Below, in pieces: positions 29,247-37,620 of a DNA stretch of 64,000 bases. The notes beneath the pieces were generated by a model, which had not been told where the DNA came from, searched no databases, and saw only the letters and a list, made by a program, of their open reading frames with translations. A program made the translations under genes and the position numbers. Origin of the DNA: Polaribacter sp. BAL334 (GTDB lineage: Bacteria > Bacteroidota > Bacteroidia > Flavobacteriales > Flavobacteriaceae); assembly GCF_015767435.1 (NCBI RefSeq), contig NZ_JADWOV010000319.1, positions 186,001 to 250,000 of the forward strand. The letters run 5' to 3'. Every line of letters begins with the position of its first letter. Position 1 is the first letter of the stretch.

Positions 29247-30188
29247 TTATTTCTTTTGAATTGGACTGACGATTTTTACATCCGAAAAAGAAATGGCACC
29301 TCTAACAACGCCATCAATGGTTTTTTTCAAAGCCTCAATTAATTGCATTTTCAATTGCGATTTATGATAAATCAAACTCACTTCTCTTGCAGGTGGTGGA
29401 CTTTGAAATTCTCTCAAATGTTTTTGATCTTTTTCTGATAAATCTAACGTGTGTAAATAAGGTAATAATGTCATTCCTAAACCTTCTTTGGAAAGTTTAA
29501 TCAAAGTGTCAAAACTTCCACTTGCCAACTGAAATCCTTTTTTATTATCAACTTTATAGTTTCTGCATAAATTGATAATACTATCCTTAAAGCAATGACC
29601 ATCTTCCAAAAGCAAAATATCTTCCATTTCTAAATCTTCCACAGTAATTTGTTTATTTTGAAAAAGACGATGATTTTCAGGAATCAAACCTACAAAAGGT
29701 TCATAATATAAAGGACGTTCTTTAATGGCTTCATTTTCTAATGGGGTAGCCACAATAGCTGCATCCAAATGTCCATCAGTCAATTTTTTTATGATGTCTT
29801 CAGTGGTTAATTCTTCAATGATGAGCTTTACTTTTGGATATTTTTTGGTAAAGTTATTCAAAAACATAGGCAATAATGTGGGCATAATTGTAGGAATCAT
29901 TCCTAATTTGAATTCGCCTCCAACATATCCTTTTTGTTGATGAACAATATCTGAAATTCGGGTACTTTCATCCACAATTACCTTAGCTTGTTCCACAATT
30001 TTTTTTCCAACTTCGGTTAATTCTATAGGTTTTTTAGAACGATTGAAAATCTTTACATCTAATTCTTCTTCTAATTTTTGAATTTGCATACTCAATGTGG
30101 GCTGAGTAACAAAACTATGCTCTGCTGCAATAGTGAAATTTTGATATTCAGCAACAGATAAAACGTATTTTAATTGGGTAATTGTCAT
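29247..30188 (-). CDS. oxyR: Hydrogen peroxide-sensing LysR-type regulator OxyR
   Basis: 313 residues. LysR helix-turn-helix at residues 1-60 (YQNFTIAAEHSFVTQPTLSM) and a periplasmic-binding-like sensor domain. Cys199 and Cys208 in GHCFKDSIINLC take exactly the positions of the redox pair of E. coli OxyR, which separates it from other LysR proteins. It is divergent from dps, a classic OxyR target, with a palindrome between them. Start at 30188 (MTITQLKYV) is the family start. Confidence 0.94.
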   Translation of the reverse strand: MTITQLKYVLSVAEYQNFTIAAEHSFVTQPTLSMQIQKLEEELDVKIFNRSKKPIELTEVGKKIVEQAKVIVDESTRISDIVHQQKGYVGGEFKLGMIPTIMPTLLPMFLNNFTKKYPKVKLIIEELTTEDIIKKLTDGHLDAAIVATPLENEAIKERPLYYEPFVGLIPENHRLFQNKQITVEDLEMEDILLLEDGHCFKDSIINLCRNYKVDNKKGFQLASGSFDTLIKLSKEGLGMTLLPYLHTLDLSEKDQKHLREFQSPPPAREVSLIYHKSQLKMQLIEALKKTIDGVVRGAISFSDVKIVSPIQKK

Positions 30189-30218
30189 GTAAATAGTATT
30201 ATTTGATAAAGATATTAA

Positions 30219-30241
30219 AACTATCAATAATAATTATAGTT
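30219..30241. promoter_or_regulatory. Candidate OxyR operator (AACTAT-N11-ATAGTT)
   Basis: Perfect 6-bp inverted arms with an 11-base spacer, a LysR-type dyad, in the oxyR-dps gap. Its centre is about 31 bases upstream of the dps -7 box, the normal spot for activation. It shares ATAG/CTAT half-sites with E. coli OxyR boxes, though with different spacing. Confidence 0.55.
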
Positions 30242-30260
30242 AATTGCGATATTTTTTGAG

Positions 30261-30268
30261 TAAATTTG
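30261..30268 (+). promoter_or_regulatory. Candidate -7 box of dps
   Basis: TAAATTTG, 22 bases before the dps ATG, downstream of the palindromic operator. The -33 element is weak, as expected of an activator-dependent promoter. Confidence 0.6.
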
Positions 30269-30290
30269 AAAGAATACTAAAATAAAGATT

Positions 30291-30764
30291 ATGAGCAAAT
30301 TAACCATTGGATTAGACAAGATTGATAGTAAAAATGTTGCCGAAAAATTGAATGTATTATTAGCAAATTTTCAAATTTATTACCAAAATTTGAGAGGTTT
30401 GCATTGGAATATCAAGGGTAAAAATTTCTTTGAATTGCATTTAAAGTTTGAGGAATTTTATACAGATGCTCAAGTAAAAATCGATTTCATTGCAGAGCGA
30501 ATTTTGACATTGCAAGCCAAGCCATTACACACTTTTCAAGATTATTTGAATACATCCACAGTTCCTGTTGGGAAAGATATTTCAAACGATGTGGAAGCTG
30601 TAGAATTGGTTGTCAGTTCTTTGTCAAAATTATTGATTTTAGAGAGAGAAATTTTACATCTTTCAGATGAAACCAATGACGAAGGAACCAATTCCATGAT
30701 GAGTGATTTCATTGCAGAGCAAGAAAAAACCATTTGGATGTTGAATTCTTGGTTGGGAAAATAA
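30291..30764 (+). CDS. dps: Dps ferritin-like DNA protection protein
   Basis: 157 residues. Dps forms a 12-subunit cage that oxidises iron with peroxide and can coat DNA. The ferroxidase signature is complete: LRGLHWNIKGKNFFELH and FEEFYTDAQVKIDFIAER supply the inter-subunit His, Asp and Glu ligands. It is divergent from oxyR and so probably peroxide-induced. Confidence 0.96.
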   Translation: MSKLTIGLDKIDSKNVAEKLNVLLANFQIYYQNLRGLHWNIKGKNFFELHLKFEEFYTDAQVKIDFIAERILTLQAKPLHTFQDYLNTSTVPVGKDISNDVEAVELVVSSLSKLLILEREILHLSDETNDEGTNSMMSDFIAEQEKTIWMLNSWLGK

Positions 30765-30780
30765 GCTGGAACTTATTGAG

Positions 30781-30813
30781 TAAAAAAAAAGACCTTGCAA
30801 AAGGTCTTTTTTT
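30781..30813. terminator. Bidirectional terminator, dps / PagL-like gene
   Basis: GACCTT-GCAA-AAGGTC (30791-30806) flanked by nine A and seven T. The T run reaches the stop codon of the leftward gene. Confidence 0.9.
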
Positions 30814-31453
30814 AGTTTAAAATATAATTGTAACCAATTTCTAAACCCAAAATATTATAGCCATCATTGGGTTTTTGAAAATCAAGATTGGAAACGTGAC
30901 CAAAATTTGTACCCAAATAAAATTGAGATTTTGAAGTAGTTTTATACAAAATACCTAAAGATAAGTTTTCAATAAATGTAAATCCTTTTGCCAGTCTTTC
31001 TGTTCGTGTGTCAATCACAGAAAATCCTAAGCTTAAACTTCCTTGGAAATACACTTTTTGAAAAATTTTTTTCACACCTGCCAATCCAAACTCAATACCA
31101 TACAAATGCATCGTTTTTGGTTGTATAAATTCAGCAATTTTTTCTTGATAATTTTCTTGATCAGGAGTTACATACCATTCATTTATCAATTGATGCTTTA
31201 GTACTTGTACTTGCGGTTGCGCAATCAACTCAAAATCCCAATTTTTCCAAGTTCCTAATTTGTAAAAAAGTTGTCCTTTATAGGTTTGAGTTGAATAGGT
31301 ATAATCAACATCATCATTTACAAAATTTTCATTGGTGCCATAATTGTAGAGAAATCCAATTTTATATGGTTTCAAAACAGCCTTTTTCTTTTCTTGACTT
31401 ATTGTGAACGTTATCGAAAAAAGAAAGAAAAGGAGGAAGAGTTGGTTTTTCAT
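30812..31453 (-). CDS. PagL-like acyloxyacyl hydrolase / lipid A 3-O-deacylase family
   Basis: 213 residues with a signal peptide (ITFTISQ) and alternating beta strands of an eight-stranded outer-membrane barrel, ending in the aromatic-rich strand EIGYNYILN. Near the C-terminus, FGHVSNLDFQKPNDGYN followed by GLEIGY reproduces the PagL His-x-Ser-Asn pair and downstream Glu, the catalytic triad. Such enzymes remove a 3-O acyl chain from lipid A. The call rests on this motif plus the barrel pattern; overall similarity cannot be tested here. Confidence 0.72.
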   Translation of the reverse strand: MKNQLFLLFFLFSITFTISQEKKKAVLKPYKIGFLYNYGTNENFVNDDVDYTYSTQTYKGQLFYKLGTWKNWDFELIAQPQVQVLKHQLINEWYVTPDQENYQEKIAEFIQPKTMHLYGIEFGLAGVKKIFQKVYFQGSLSLGFSVIDTRTERLAKGFTFIENLSLGILYKTTSKSQFYLGTNFGHVSNLDFQKPNDGYNILGLEIGYNYILN

Positions 31454-31471
31454 TGAAATTGCTTTTGTTCT

Positions 31472-31972
31472 TTAATATTCTGAAATTATAAACTCATTAG
31501 GTTTTTTTATCTCAACTCCATAAATTTGCTCCCCTAACCTTAACTCAAAGTGATTAAAATTATTCCACTTGTTAAATTCTAAATTATTTGTTTGTCCATT
31601 AGTTATTCCAGACATTTTTTCAAAATCAATTCGTGTACTTTTGGAAATTCTTTGCATTCCTTCACCATAATATTCTATATGACTTACATATACAGATTTA
31701 TATATTTCACTTAAATATATTTCAACTCTATAGTTTTCTCCATAAATATCATTCTTTTCATTTTCGATGTATCTAAATTCTCCAGATGAAAGAAATTCAA
31801 TTGTTTTAAATAAGGTTTTATATTTTTTTAGTTCAGCATTTATAGAGTCTAGTTTTGAATTCAAGTAGTTATTCTGAGATTTACTATCTTGATTTGTAAT
31901 TATATTTTTTTTACTTTCTTTTTTACATTCAAATAATGTAAGAACTAAAATTATTATTAAAATTCTTCTCAT
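31472..31972 (-). CDS. Small lipoprotein, unknown function
   Basis: 166 residues. Lipoprotein signal ending LFECKKES, then a short coiled-coil-like stretch (LNSKLDSINAELKKYK) and a mixed domain rich in Tyr and Glu. No family was recognised. It lies 18 bases upstream of the PagL-like gene in the same direction and might share its transcript. Confidence 0.7.
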   Translation of the reverse strand: MRRILIIILVLTLFECKKESKKNIITNQDSKSQNNYLNSKLDSINAELKKYKTLFKTIEFLSSGEFRYIENEKNDIYGENYRVEIYLSEIYKSVYVSHIEYYGEGMQRISKSTRIDFEKMSGITNGQTNNLEFNKWNNFNHFELRLGEQIYGVEIKKPNEFIISEY

Positions 31973-32086
31973 TTTCTTAGTTTACTTTGAAGGGCTTTAA
32001 AAACCTTTAATTATAATTTAATTTGTATTAATTTTCAATTAGAAACGAACTTCAATTACTCTAGTTTTCAACTTGTAAATAACATT

Positions 32087-32974
32087 TTAAACAAACATTT
32101 TTGATACAATTTCAGCTTTTTTATTTTCTGAATAATCATAAAAACCTTCTCCAGATTTTACGCCCAATTTTCCTGCTCTCACCATATTTACCAACAATGG
32201 ACAAGGAGCATATTTTGGGTTTTTAAATCCTTCATACATTACGTGTAAAATAGATAAACAAACATCCAACCCAATAAAATCAGCCAATTGCAATGGTCCC
32301 ATAGGGTGTGCCATTCCCAATTTCATTACTGTATCAATTTCGGAAACTCCAGCAACGCCATTATATAAAGTTTCAATGGATTCATTAATCATTGGCATCA
32401 AAATGCGGTTTGCTACAAACCCAGGATAATCATTCACTTCCACAGGGATTTTTCCTATTTTCTGAGATAAATCCACAATAAAATTGGTCACTTCATCACT
32501 CGTATTATAGCCTCTGATAATTTCTACCAATTGCATGATGGGTACAGGATTCATAAAATGCATGCCAATTACTTTGTCTGCTCTTTTGGTTGCAGCTCCA
32601 ATTTGCGTGATAGAAATGGAAGAAGTATTCGTCGCTAAAACAGTATCTTCAGCACACACTTCGTCTAATTCTTTGAAAATTTGGGTTTTCAAAGCCACAT
32701 TTTCAGTTGCAGCTTCAATCACTAAACTAGCATATTTTACTCCTTCTTTAATCGAAGTAAAAGTGGTAATATTTGATAATGTTTTTTCCTTTTCAGCAAT
32801 GGTTATTTTTTCTTTTGCAACCATTCTGTCCAAGTTTTTGGCAATAGTATCCATGCCACGTTTCAATGACGCTTCAGAAACATCAATCAATTGAACATTA
32901 TAATCACATTGTGCAAACGTGTGTGCAATGCCATTTCCCATGGTTCCAGCACCAATTACAGCTATATTTTTCAT
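32087..32974 (-). CDS. 3-hydroxybutyryl-CoA dehydrogenase
   Basis: 295 residues. The NAD-binding fold begins IGAGTMGNGIAHTFAQ; catalytic motifs include NTSSISITQIG, VIGMHFMNPVPIM (catalytic His), VNDYPGFVANRIL and the C-terminal PMGPLQLADFIGLD. It interconverts acetoacetyl-CoA and 3-hydroxybutyryl-CoA in fatty-acid or butanoate metabolism. Length fits the single-function enzyme, not the FadB fusion. Confidence 0.96.
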   Translation of the reverse strand: MKNIAVIGAGTMGNGIAHTFAQCDYNVQLIDVSEASLKRGMDTIAKNLDRMVAKEKITIAEKEKTLSNITTFTSIKEGVKYASLVIEAATENVALKTQIFKELDEVCAEDTVLATNTSSISITQIGAATKRADKVIGMHFMNPVPIMQLVEIIRGYNTSDEVTNFIVDLSQKIGKIPVEVNDYPGFVANRILMPMINESIETLYNGVAGVSEIDTVMKLGMAHPMGPLQLADFIGLDVCLSILHVMYEGFKNPKYAPCPLLVNMVRAGKLGVKSGEGFYDYSENKKAEIVSKMFV

Positions 32975-33000
32975 AAAATAGGATATATTATTTTAGTGTT

Positions 33001-33071
33001 GTTTCTATTGTTTCTGTTGTTTTTTTGTTTAAATAGTTAATCAAAACTTGAAATCCTTCAACAATAGAAAC
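33001..33071. repeat. TTTCTRTTG-type short repeats in inverted orientation
   Basis: GTTTCTATTG and TTTCTGTTG at 33001-33019, with the exact inverse CAATAGAAAC at 33062-33071. The same 9-bp words recur at 39764-39866 and 41476-41513. Confidence 0.7.
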
Positions 33072-33094
33072 ACTTCAACATTTAAACTTTTAAA

Positions 33095-34054
33095 TTAAAA
33101 ACTATCAATCACCATTTGTGCAATTCTCAATGCTTCTGTTCCATTACTCAATGTTACCACAGGAGTTGTATTGTTGATGATGGCATCTGCAAAGGTTTCC
33201 AATTCGTCCAAAATGGCATTGTTTTGTTTTACTTCAGGATTTTCAAAATAGATTTGTTTTTGAACACCTTCATCGTTTTGCAAAATCATGGCATAATCAT
33301 CAGGATGTTCAGGAACATCCTTCATACGAACCACTTCTGTTTTTTTCTCTAAAAAGTCAACAGAAATGTAAGCGTCTTTTTGAAAAAATCGTGTTTTACG
33401 CATGTTTTTCATCGAAATTCTACTCGATGTTAAGTTGGCAACGCAACCATTTTCAAACTCAATTCTGGCATTGGCAATATCAGGAGTTTCTGAAATGACA
33501 GAAATTCCACTAGCATGCACATTTTTAACTTTTGATTTTACAACCGATAAAATAATGTCAATATCATGAATCATCAAATCCAACACCACAGGCACATCTG
33601 TTCCTCGTGGATTGAATTCCGCCAATCTGTGCGTTTCAATAAACATAGGATTGTTGATCAAATCTTTGGCAGCCAAAAAAGCAGGATTAAAACGCTCCAC
33701 ATGACCAACTTGCCCCAAAACATGGTATTGACTTGCCAATGTTTTAATTGCCTCAGCTTCAATAACTGTTTTGGCAATTGGTTTTTCCACAAAGATATGA
33801 CAGCCTTTTTCAATCGCTTTTTTAGCACAGTCAAAATGAGAAAGTGTGGGTGTTACAATATCAACAACTTCAACGGCATCAATCAAATCATCCACAGAAT
33901 TGAATGATGTATAGCCAAATTCAGCAATTACTTTTTCGGTATTTTCTGGAGATGGATCGTAAAAACCAACCAACTCATATTTATCAGATTGTTGCAATAA
34001 ACGCAAATGAATTTTACCAAGATGACCCGCACCTAAAACTCCCACTTTCAACAT
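33095..34054 (-). CDS. Gfo/Idh/MocA family oxidoreductase
   Basis: 319 residues. N-terminal NAD(P)-binding Rossmann fold (GVLGAGHLGKIHLRLLQQ) with the conserved EKPIAKT, then a GFO/IDH C-terminal domain (LDLMIHDIDIILSVV). Members oxidise or reduce sugars, inositols or related compounds; the substrate is not visible. A candidate promoter lies 45 bases upstream. Confidence 0.93.
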   Translation of the reverse strand: MLKVGVLGAGHLGKIHLRLLQQSDKYELVGFYDPSPENTEKVIAEFGYTSFNSVDDLIDAVEVVDIVTPTLSHFDCAKKAIEKGCHIFVEKPIAKTVIEAEAIKTLASQYHVLGQVGHVERFNPAFLAAKDLINNPMFIETHRLAEFNPRGTDVPVVLDLMIHDIDIILSVVKSKVKNVHASGISVISETPDIANARIEFENGCVANLTSSRISMKNMRKTRFFQKDAYISVDFLEKKTEVVRMKDVPEHPDDYAMILQNDEGVQKQIYFENPEVKQNNAILDELETFADAIINNTTPVVTLSNGTEALRIAQMVIDSF

Positions 34055-34098
34055 AAATTCTTTATTTTTTAGAAATTGATTAAAAAAATCAGCAAAAA

Positions 34099-34106
34099 CA
34101 AAGATA
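34099..34106 (-). promoter_or_regulatory. Candidate -7 box of the Gfo/Idh/MocA gene
   Basis: Minus strand TATCTTTG, 45 bases before the ATG at 34054. Confidence 0.5.
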
Positions 34107-34162
34107 CAATTTTATGAGAATTTATCTGAAAATATTCCTATTTTTAGCTTTCTTAAAAGAAC

Positions 34163-34810
34163 ATGACATTGAAAGATACTGCAAAACACCAAGGACTTCG
34201 TAATCAATTAGCCAACGTTCTCAAAGCCAAAGGAATCACTGATGAAAATGTATTGAATGCCATTCGTAGCATTCCTAGGCATTTGTTTATTGATTCTAGC
34301 TTTGAAGACCATGCTTATCAAGATAAGGCATTTCCTATTGCAGCTGGGCAAACCATTTCACAACCTTATACTGTGGCTTTTCAATCACAAACGTTGCAAG
34401 TACAAAAAGGTGAAAAAGTGTTGGAAATTGGCACAGGTTCAGGGTATCAAACAGCGGTTTTATTGGAACTAAAAGCCTTAGTATATACCATTGAAAGACA
34501 GGTAGAATTGTTTAAAAAAACCTCATTGTTTTTACCGAAATTAGGATACTATCCAAAGAAATTTATTTTTGGTGATGGTTATAAAGGTTTGCCCGAAGAA
34601 GCTCCTTTTGATAAAATTATTGTCACAGCAGGTGCGCCTTTTGTACCCAAACCTTTGATGGCGCAATTGAAAGTAGGAGGAATGTTACTGATTCCTGTGG
34701 GCGATCAAACTCAAATTATGACCTTATTTATTCGGAAATCCAATAAAGAATTTGAAAAACATGAGTTGGGCGATTTTGCTTTTGTGCCGATGTTGGAAGA
34801 GCGAAATTAA
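34163..34810 (+). CDS. pcm: Protein-L-isoaspartate O-methyltransferase
   Basis: 215 residues. It methylates isoaspartyl residues to start repair of aged proteins. SAM motif I is VLEIGTGSGYQTAVL; the N-terminal substrate loop shows FPIAAGQTISQPYTVA and the C-terminal part GGMLLIPVGDQ. Monocistronic with its own terminator. Confidence 0.96.
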   Translation: MTLKDTAKHQGLRNQLANVLKAKGITDENVLNAIRSIPRHLFIDSSFEDHAYQDKAFPIAAGQTISQPYTVAFQSQTLQVQKGEKVLEIGTGSGYQTAVLLELKALVYTIERQVELFKKTSLFLPKLGYYPKKFIFGDGYKGLPEEAPFDKIIVTAGAPFVPKPLMAQLKVGGMLLIPVGDQTQIMTLFIRKSNKEFEKHELGDFAFVPMLEERN

Positions 34811-34867
34811 CTTAATTGTTTGAAAAATTCAACTATTAAAAAGTAACATAAAATTCTCTTTTAGAGC

Positions 34868-34899
34868 AAAAAAAAACCGAGTAAAACTCGGTTTTTTTA
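34868..34899. terminator. Bidirectional terminator, pcm / M28 peptidase
   Basis: ACCGAGT-AAA-ACTCGGT (34876-34892) with an A run before and seven T after. Confidence 0.9.
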
Positions 34900-34922
34900 A
34901 ATGAAATCAAAAAAATGCTTTC

Positions 34923-35954
34923 TTATTTTTTTACTGCTTTGTCAGCAATGATTCTTGTTTCTTTGTTTGCCACTTCCCAAGCAGTGTGAAATACCAAACG
35001 AGCTCTATTTTCTAACAATTCATAGTTGATTTTATCAGGAGTATCTGTTGGTCTGTGATAGTCAGCATGAGTTCCGTTAAAATAAAAAATAATTGGAATG
35101 TTGTGTTTTGCAAAGTTATAGTGGTCTGAACGATAGTAAAAACGATTTGGATCGTTCTCATCATTGTATTTATAATCTAAATTGATTTTTGTGTATTTGT
35201 TATTGATTTCTTCAGAAAGCGTATGTAATTCTGTACTCAATTTATCAGAGCCAATCAAATACACATAGTTTGGATCTTCTTTATGACGGTCGTCAATTCT
35301 TCCAACCATGTCAATATTTAAGTTACAAACTGTATTTGCCAAAGGAAAAATAGGATTGTCAGTATAATATTGAGAACCTAATAAGCCTTTTTCTTCACCA
35401 GTTACATGTAAAAATAAGATAGAACGTTTTGGGCCTTTTCCTGCTTTTACTGCCATTTGAAAAGCTTGTGCAATTTCTAACAAAGCGACTGTACCTGAAC
35501 CATCATCATCAGCACCATTATAAATTTCACCATCTTTGATGCCTTCATGGTCTAAATGCGCAGAGATCACAATAATTTCATCAGGTTTTTCGGAACCTTT
35601 TATAAAAGCAACCACATTTTCAGAGTCTTTTAAAGGAACTTGTCTTTTGCGTTTGTTCAAAAACTCGGCTGGAACTTCTTGAAAATAATCATCACTTGAA
35701 ATTGGTGAAGGAATTGCTTGACTTACATAATAGTTTTTTAAGTATTCAACTGCTTTTTTTTGTCCAGGTTCGCCAGTATTTCTACCTTCAAATTCATCTG
35801 ATGCATACGTAAATAGGTGAGTCCCTAATTCTTTAGCAGTGATGGTTGAAGCGTATTTAGAGGCTTGGTCTATATTGCTGTCCTCGGCAGTGTTTTTATT
35901 AGCTCCACAAGCATATATTGCCAATGCGCCAGCAAGAAAAAGTATTTTTTTCAT
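34923..35954 (-). CDS. M28 family zinc metallopeptidase lipoprotein
   Basis: 343 residues. Lipoprotein signal ALAIYACGANK. The two-zinc site is complete: ISAHLDHEG, NGADDDGSGTVALLE, TGEEKGLLGSQYY, LNIDMVGR and THADYHRPTDTPD. M28 enzymes are aminopeptidases, here probably periplasmic or surface-attached. The peptide specificity is not visible. Confidence 0.93.
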   Translation of the reverse strand: MKKILFLAGALAIYACGANKNTAEDSNIDQASKYASTITAKELGTHLFTYASDEFEGRNTGEPGQKKAVEYLKNYYVSQAIPSPISSDDYFQEVPAEFLNKRKRQVPLKDSENVVAFIKGSEKPDEIIVISAHLDHEGIKDGEIYNGADDDGSGTVALLEIAQAFQMAVKAGKGPKRSILFLHVTGEEKGLLGSQYYTDNPIFPLANTVCNLNIDMVGRIDDRHKEDPNYVYLIGSDKLSTELHTLSEEINNKYTKINLDYKYNDENDPNRFYYRSDHYNFAKHNIPIIFYFNGTHADYHRPTDTPDKINYELLENRARLVFHTAWEVANKETRIIADKAVKK

Positions 35955-36120
35955 AAATGAAATCTTTATAAATTATTGATTATTTATTATTTTTCAAATG
36001 TAGGAAAAAAGAAGTGAATTCTGTTTTTCGAAATTTATTTTTTGGCAAACTGTTAAGTTTTTTAGTGATTTCAGTATTTGATGTTTTTTTTTGATTAAAA
36101 AATGATACATCAGTTAAAAT

Positions 36121-36148
36121 AAAAAAGAGCTGCTTTCGCAACTCTTTT
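36121..36148 (-). terminator. Terminator after the 96-residue secreted protein gene
   Basis: Near-perfect stem AAAAAGAG-C-TGC / GCA-A-CTCTTTTT around TTTC, with one C/A mismatch, just past the stop at 36155. Confidence 0.7.
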
Positions 36149-36154
36149 TGGTTT

Positions 36155-36445
36155 TTATTTTTGCCAAGGATGGTAATTTTTTCTTTTTGGACCTTGCAAA
36201 TCATGCATTTTTCGATTCCCTATTTTAACAACCATGTCTGTTGTTGATTTTCGTTGCCAAACTTGTAAATTTTTAAGTTCTGGTGATTTCAATTCGGGGG
36301 TTACTACACCTTTTACGTTTAAAACGGTAGCCGTTTTTTTCACTTCCCATACGTTAGTGTTTTTAAACTTTGGTCCTGTTACACCTTGTTGCGCAAAAGC
36401 GCTTCCTGCTAAAAACATCATTCCAATAATTGCTAATTTTCTCAT
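36155..36445 (-). CDS. Small secreted repeat protein, unknown function
   Basis: 96 residues with a clear type I signal peptide (FLAGSAFAQQG). The mature 77 residues hold three copies of a ten-residue element: GPKFKNTNVW, SPELKNLQVW and GPKRKNYHPW, consensus [GS]P-x-x-K-N-x-x-x-W, spaced about 25-30 residues. The mature protein is strongly basic. It has its own promoter box and terminator, so expression as a single gene is likely. No known family was recognised. Confidence 0.78.
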   Translation of the reverse strand: MRKLAIIGMMFLAGSAFAQQGVTGPKFKNTNVWEVKKTATVLNVKGVVTPELKSPELKNLQVWQRKSTTDMVVKIGNRKMHDLQGPKRKNYHPWQK

Positions 36446-36828
36446 AATTATAGTGCTTTTAAGTTCGCTAAATTTATTATGTCAAAGATACAAAACACTA
36501 AAAGTGAACTATGTTAAAAAATTGCAAATACATTCGAATACCTTCCTATGAATTATTAATAATGTAATAATTAGGAAATATAATACTTAATATTTGATAA
36601 TATGTAATAAAAAATCAGTTTTGATGTGAATAATTTTTGACACACATTTTTAATTATGAAACTCATAATTTTTCAATTATTGACTTTTTTGGATGTATAA
36701 ATAATAGCTCCCTAAGGTTCAGATAATTATCAAAAATTGATAAAAAACGAAAAATTTTGAATCGAAAAATGAGTTTCAATATTTGGGAAATGTGTTAAAA
36801 AAGAAGTTAGTTAACGACGAAATAGTTG
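36446..36828. other. 383-bp gene-free AT-rich region
   Basis: Between the 96-residue protein and the ABC ATPase (both leftward). The first 50 bases hold the promoter box of the secreted protein gene (36483-36490). The rest is very AT-rich without a credible frame, strong hairpin or repeat; I see nothing else in it. Confidence 0.5.
36483..36490 (-). promoter_or_regulatory. Candidate -7 box of the small secreted protein gene
   Basis: Minus strand TATCTTTG, 37 bases before the ATG at 36445. Confidence 0.55.
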
Positions 36829-37620
36829 TTATTTCATCACAAATTGTTGGAGCGTTTTATCAAAACGAATTATTTCGTCTGGAAAAAGTGTATCAAAAAT
36901 ATTGTTTTCAATCAAATTTTTTGGACTGTCTTTGTGAAATGAATTTTCTGTCATCAAGGCAATTTCATCAGAAAATTTGATAGCTAAGTTTACTTCATGT
37001 GTAGAAATCAAAATAGTTTTTGAAGTTTCTGAAACCAACTTTTTCAGAACTTTAAAAATTTGTAAGGTATGATGCAAATCCAAATGCGCTGTAGGTTCAT
37101 CTAAAATAATTAAAGGAGTGTCTTGCGCAAGTGCTCTTGCTATTAAAACACGCTGCAATTGACCATCACTCAACTCATAATATCTTTGATTTGACAAATG
37201 AGTAATTTCGGTGAGTGTCATAGCAGTTTCAATTTTTTCAACATCAAGAGGAGTTAACTGATCAACCCAGTTTGTATGAGGCTGTCTACCAAGTGCAATC
37301 AATTCAAAAACAGTGAGTTGACTTTCGGGCAATCGTTCTGTAAGTACCAAACTGATAGCGGTTGCCAAACTTTTAGTGCTGTAAGATTCCAATGGTTTTT
37401 CATCCATAAAAATTGCTCCTTCAAGTGGTTTTTGAACATTGGAAATAGTTCGTAACAATGTTGATTTTCCAATACCATTTTTTCCTAATAAAGCAACAAA
37501 ACTTCCTTTTTGAAGATGGAAATTAATGTTTTTAGCCACAGAAATCGACTTCTTTTTAGCAGTGTATCCAATATGTAAATTTTCTGTGCGTAAAATAGTA
37601 TTCGTACTTTCCATAATCAT
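36829..37620 (-). CDS. FecE/BtuD-type ABC transporter ATP-binding protein
   Basis: 263 residues. Walker A LLGKNGIGKSTLLR, signature LSDGQLQRVLIARALAQ, Walker B LIILDEPTAHLD and the switch His in ILISTHEVNL. It powers a siderophore, heme or cobalamin importer with the permease encoded immediately upstream. The ATG at 37620 overlaps the permease stop by one base (TAATG). Confidence 0.95.
   Translation of the reverse strand: MIMESTNTILRTENLHIGYTAKKKSISVAKNINFHLQKGSFVALLGKNGIGKSTLLRTISNVQKPLEGAIFMDEKPLESYSTKSLATAISLVLTERLPESQLTVFELIALGRQPHTNWVDQLTPLDVEKIETAMTLTEITHLSNQRYYELSDGQLQRVLIARALAQDTPLIILDEPTAHLDLHHTLQIFKVLKKLVSETSKTILISTHEVNLAIKFSDEIALMTENSFHKDSPKNLIENNIFDTLFPDEIIRFDKTLQQFVMK

Noticed and set aside
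35980-36204. 74-codon leftward frame overlapping the secreted-protein gene end
   Set aside because: It runs through the terminator hairpin, is Lys/Asn-rich as expected by chance and lacks a plausible start signal.
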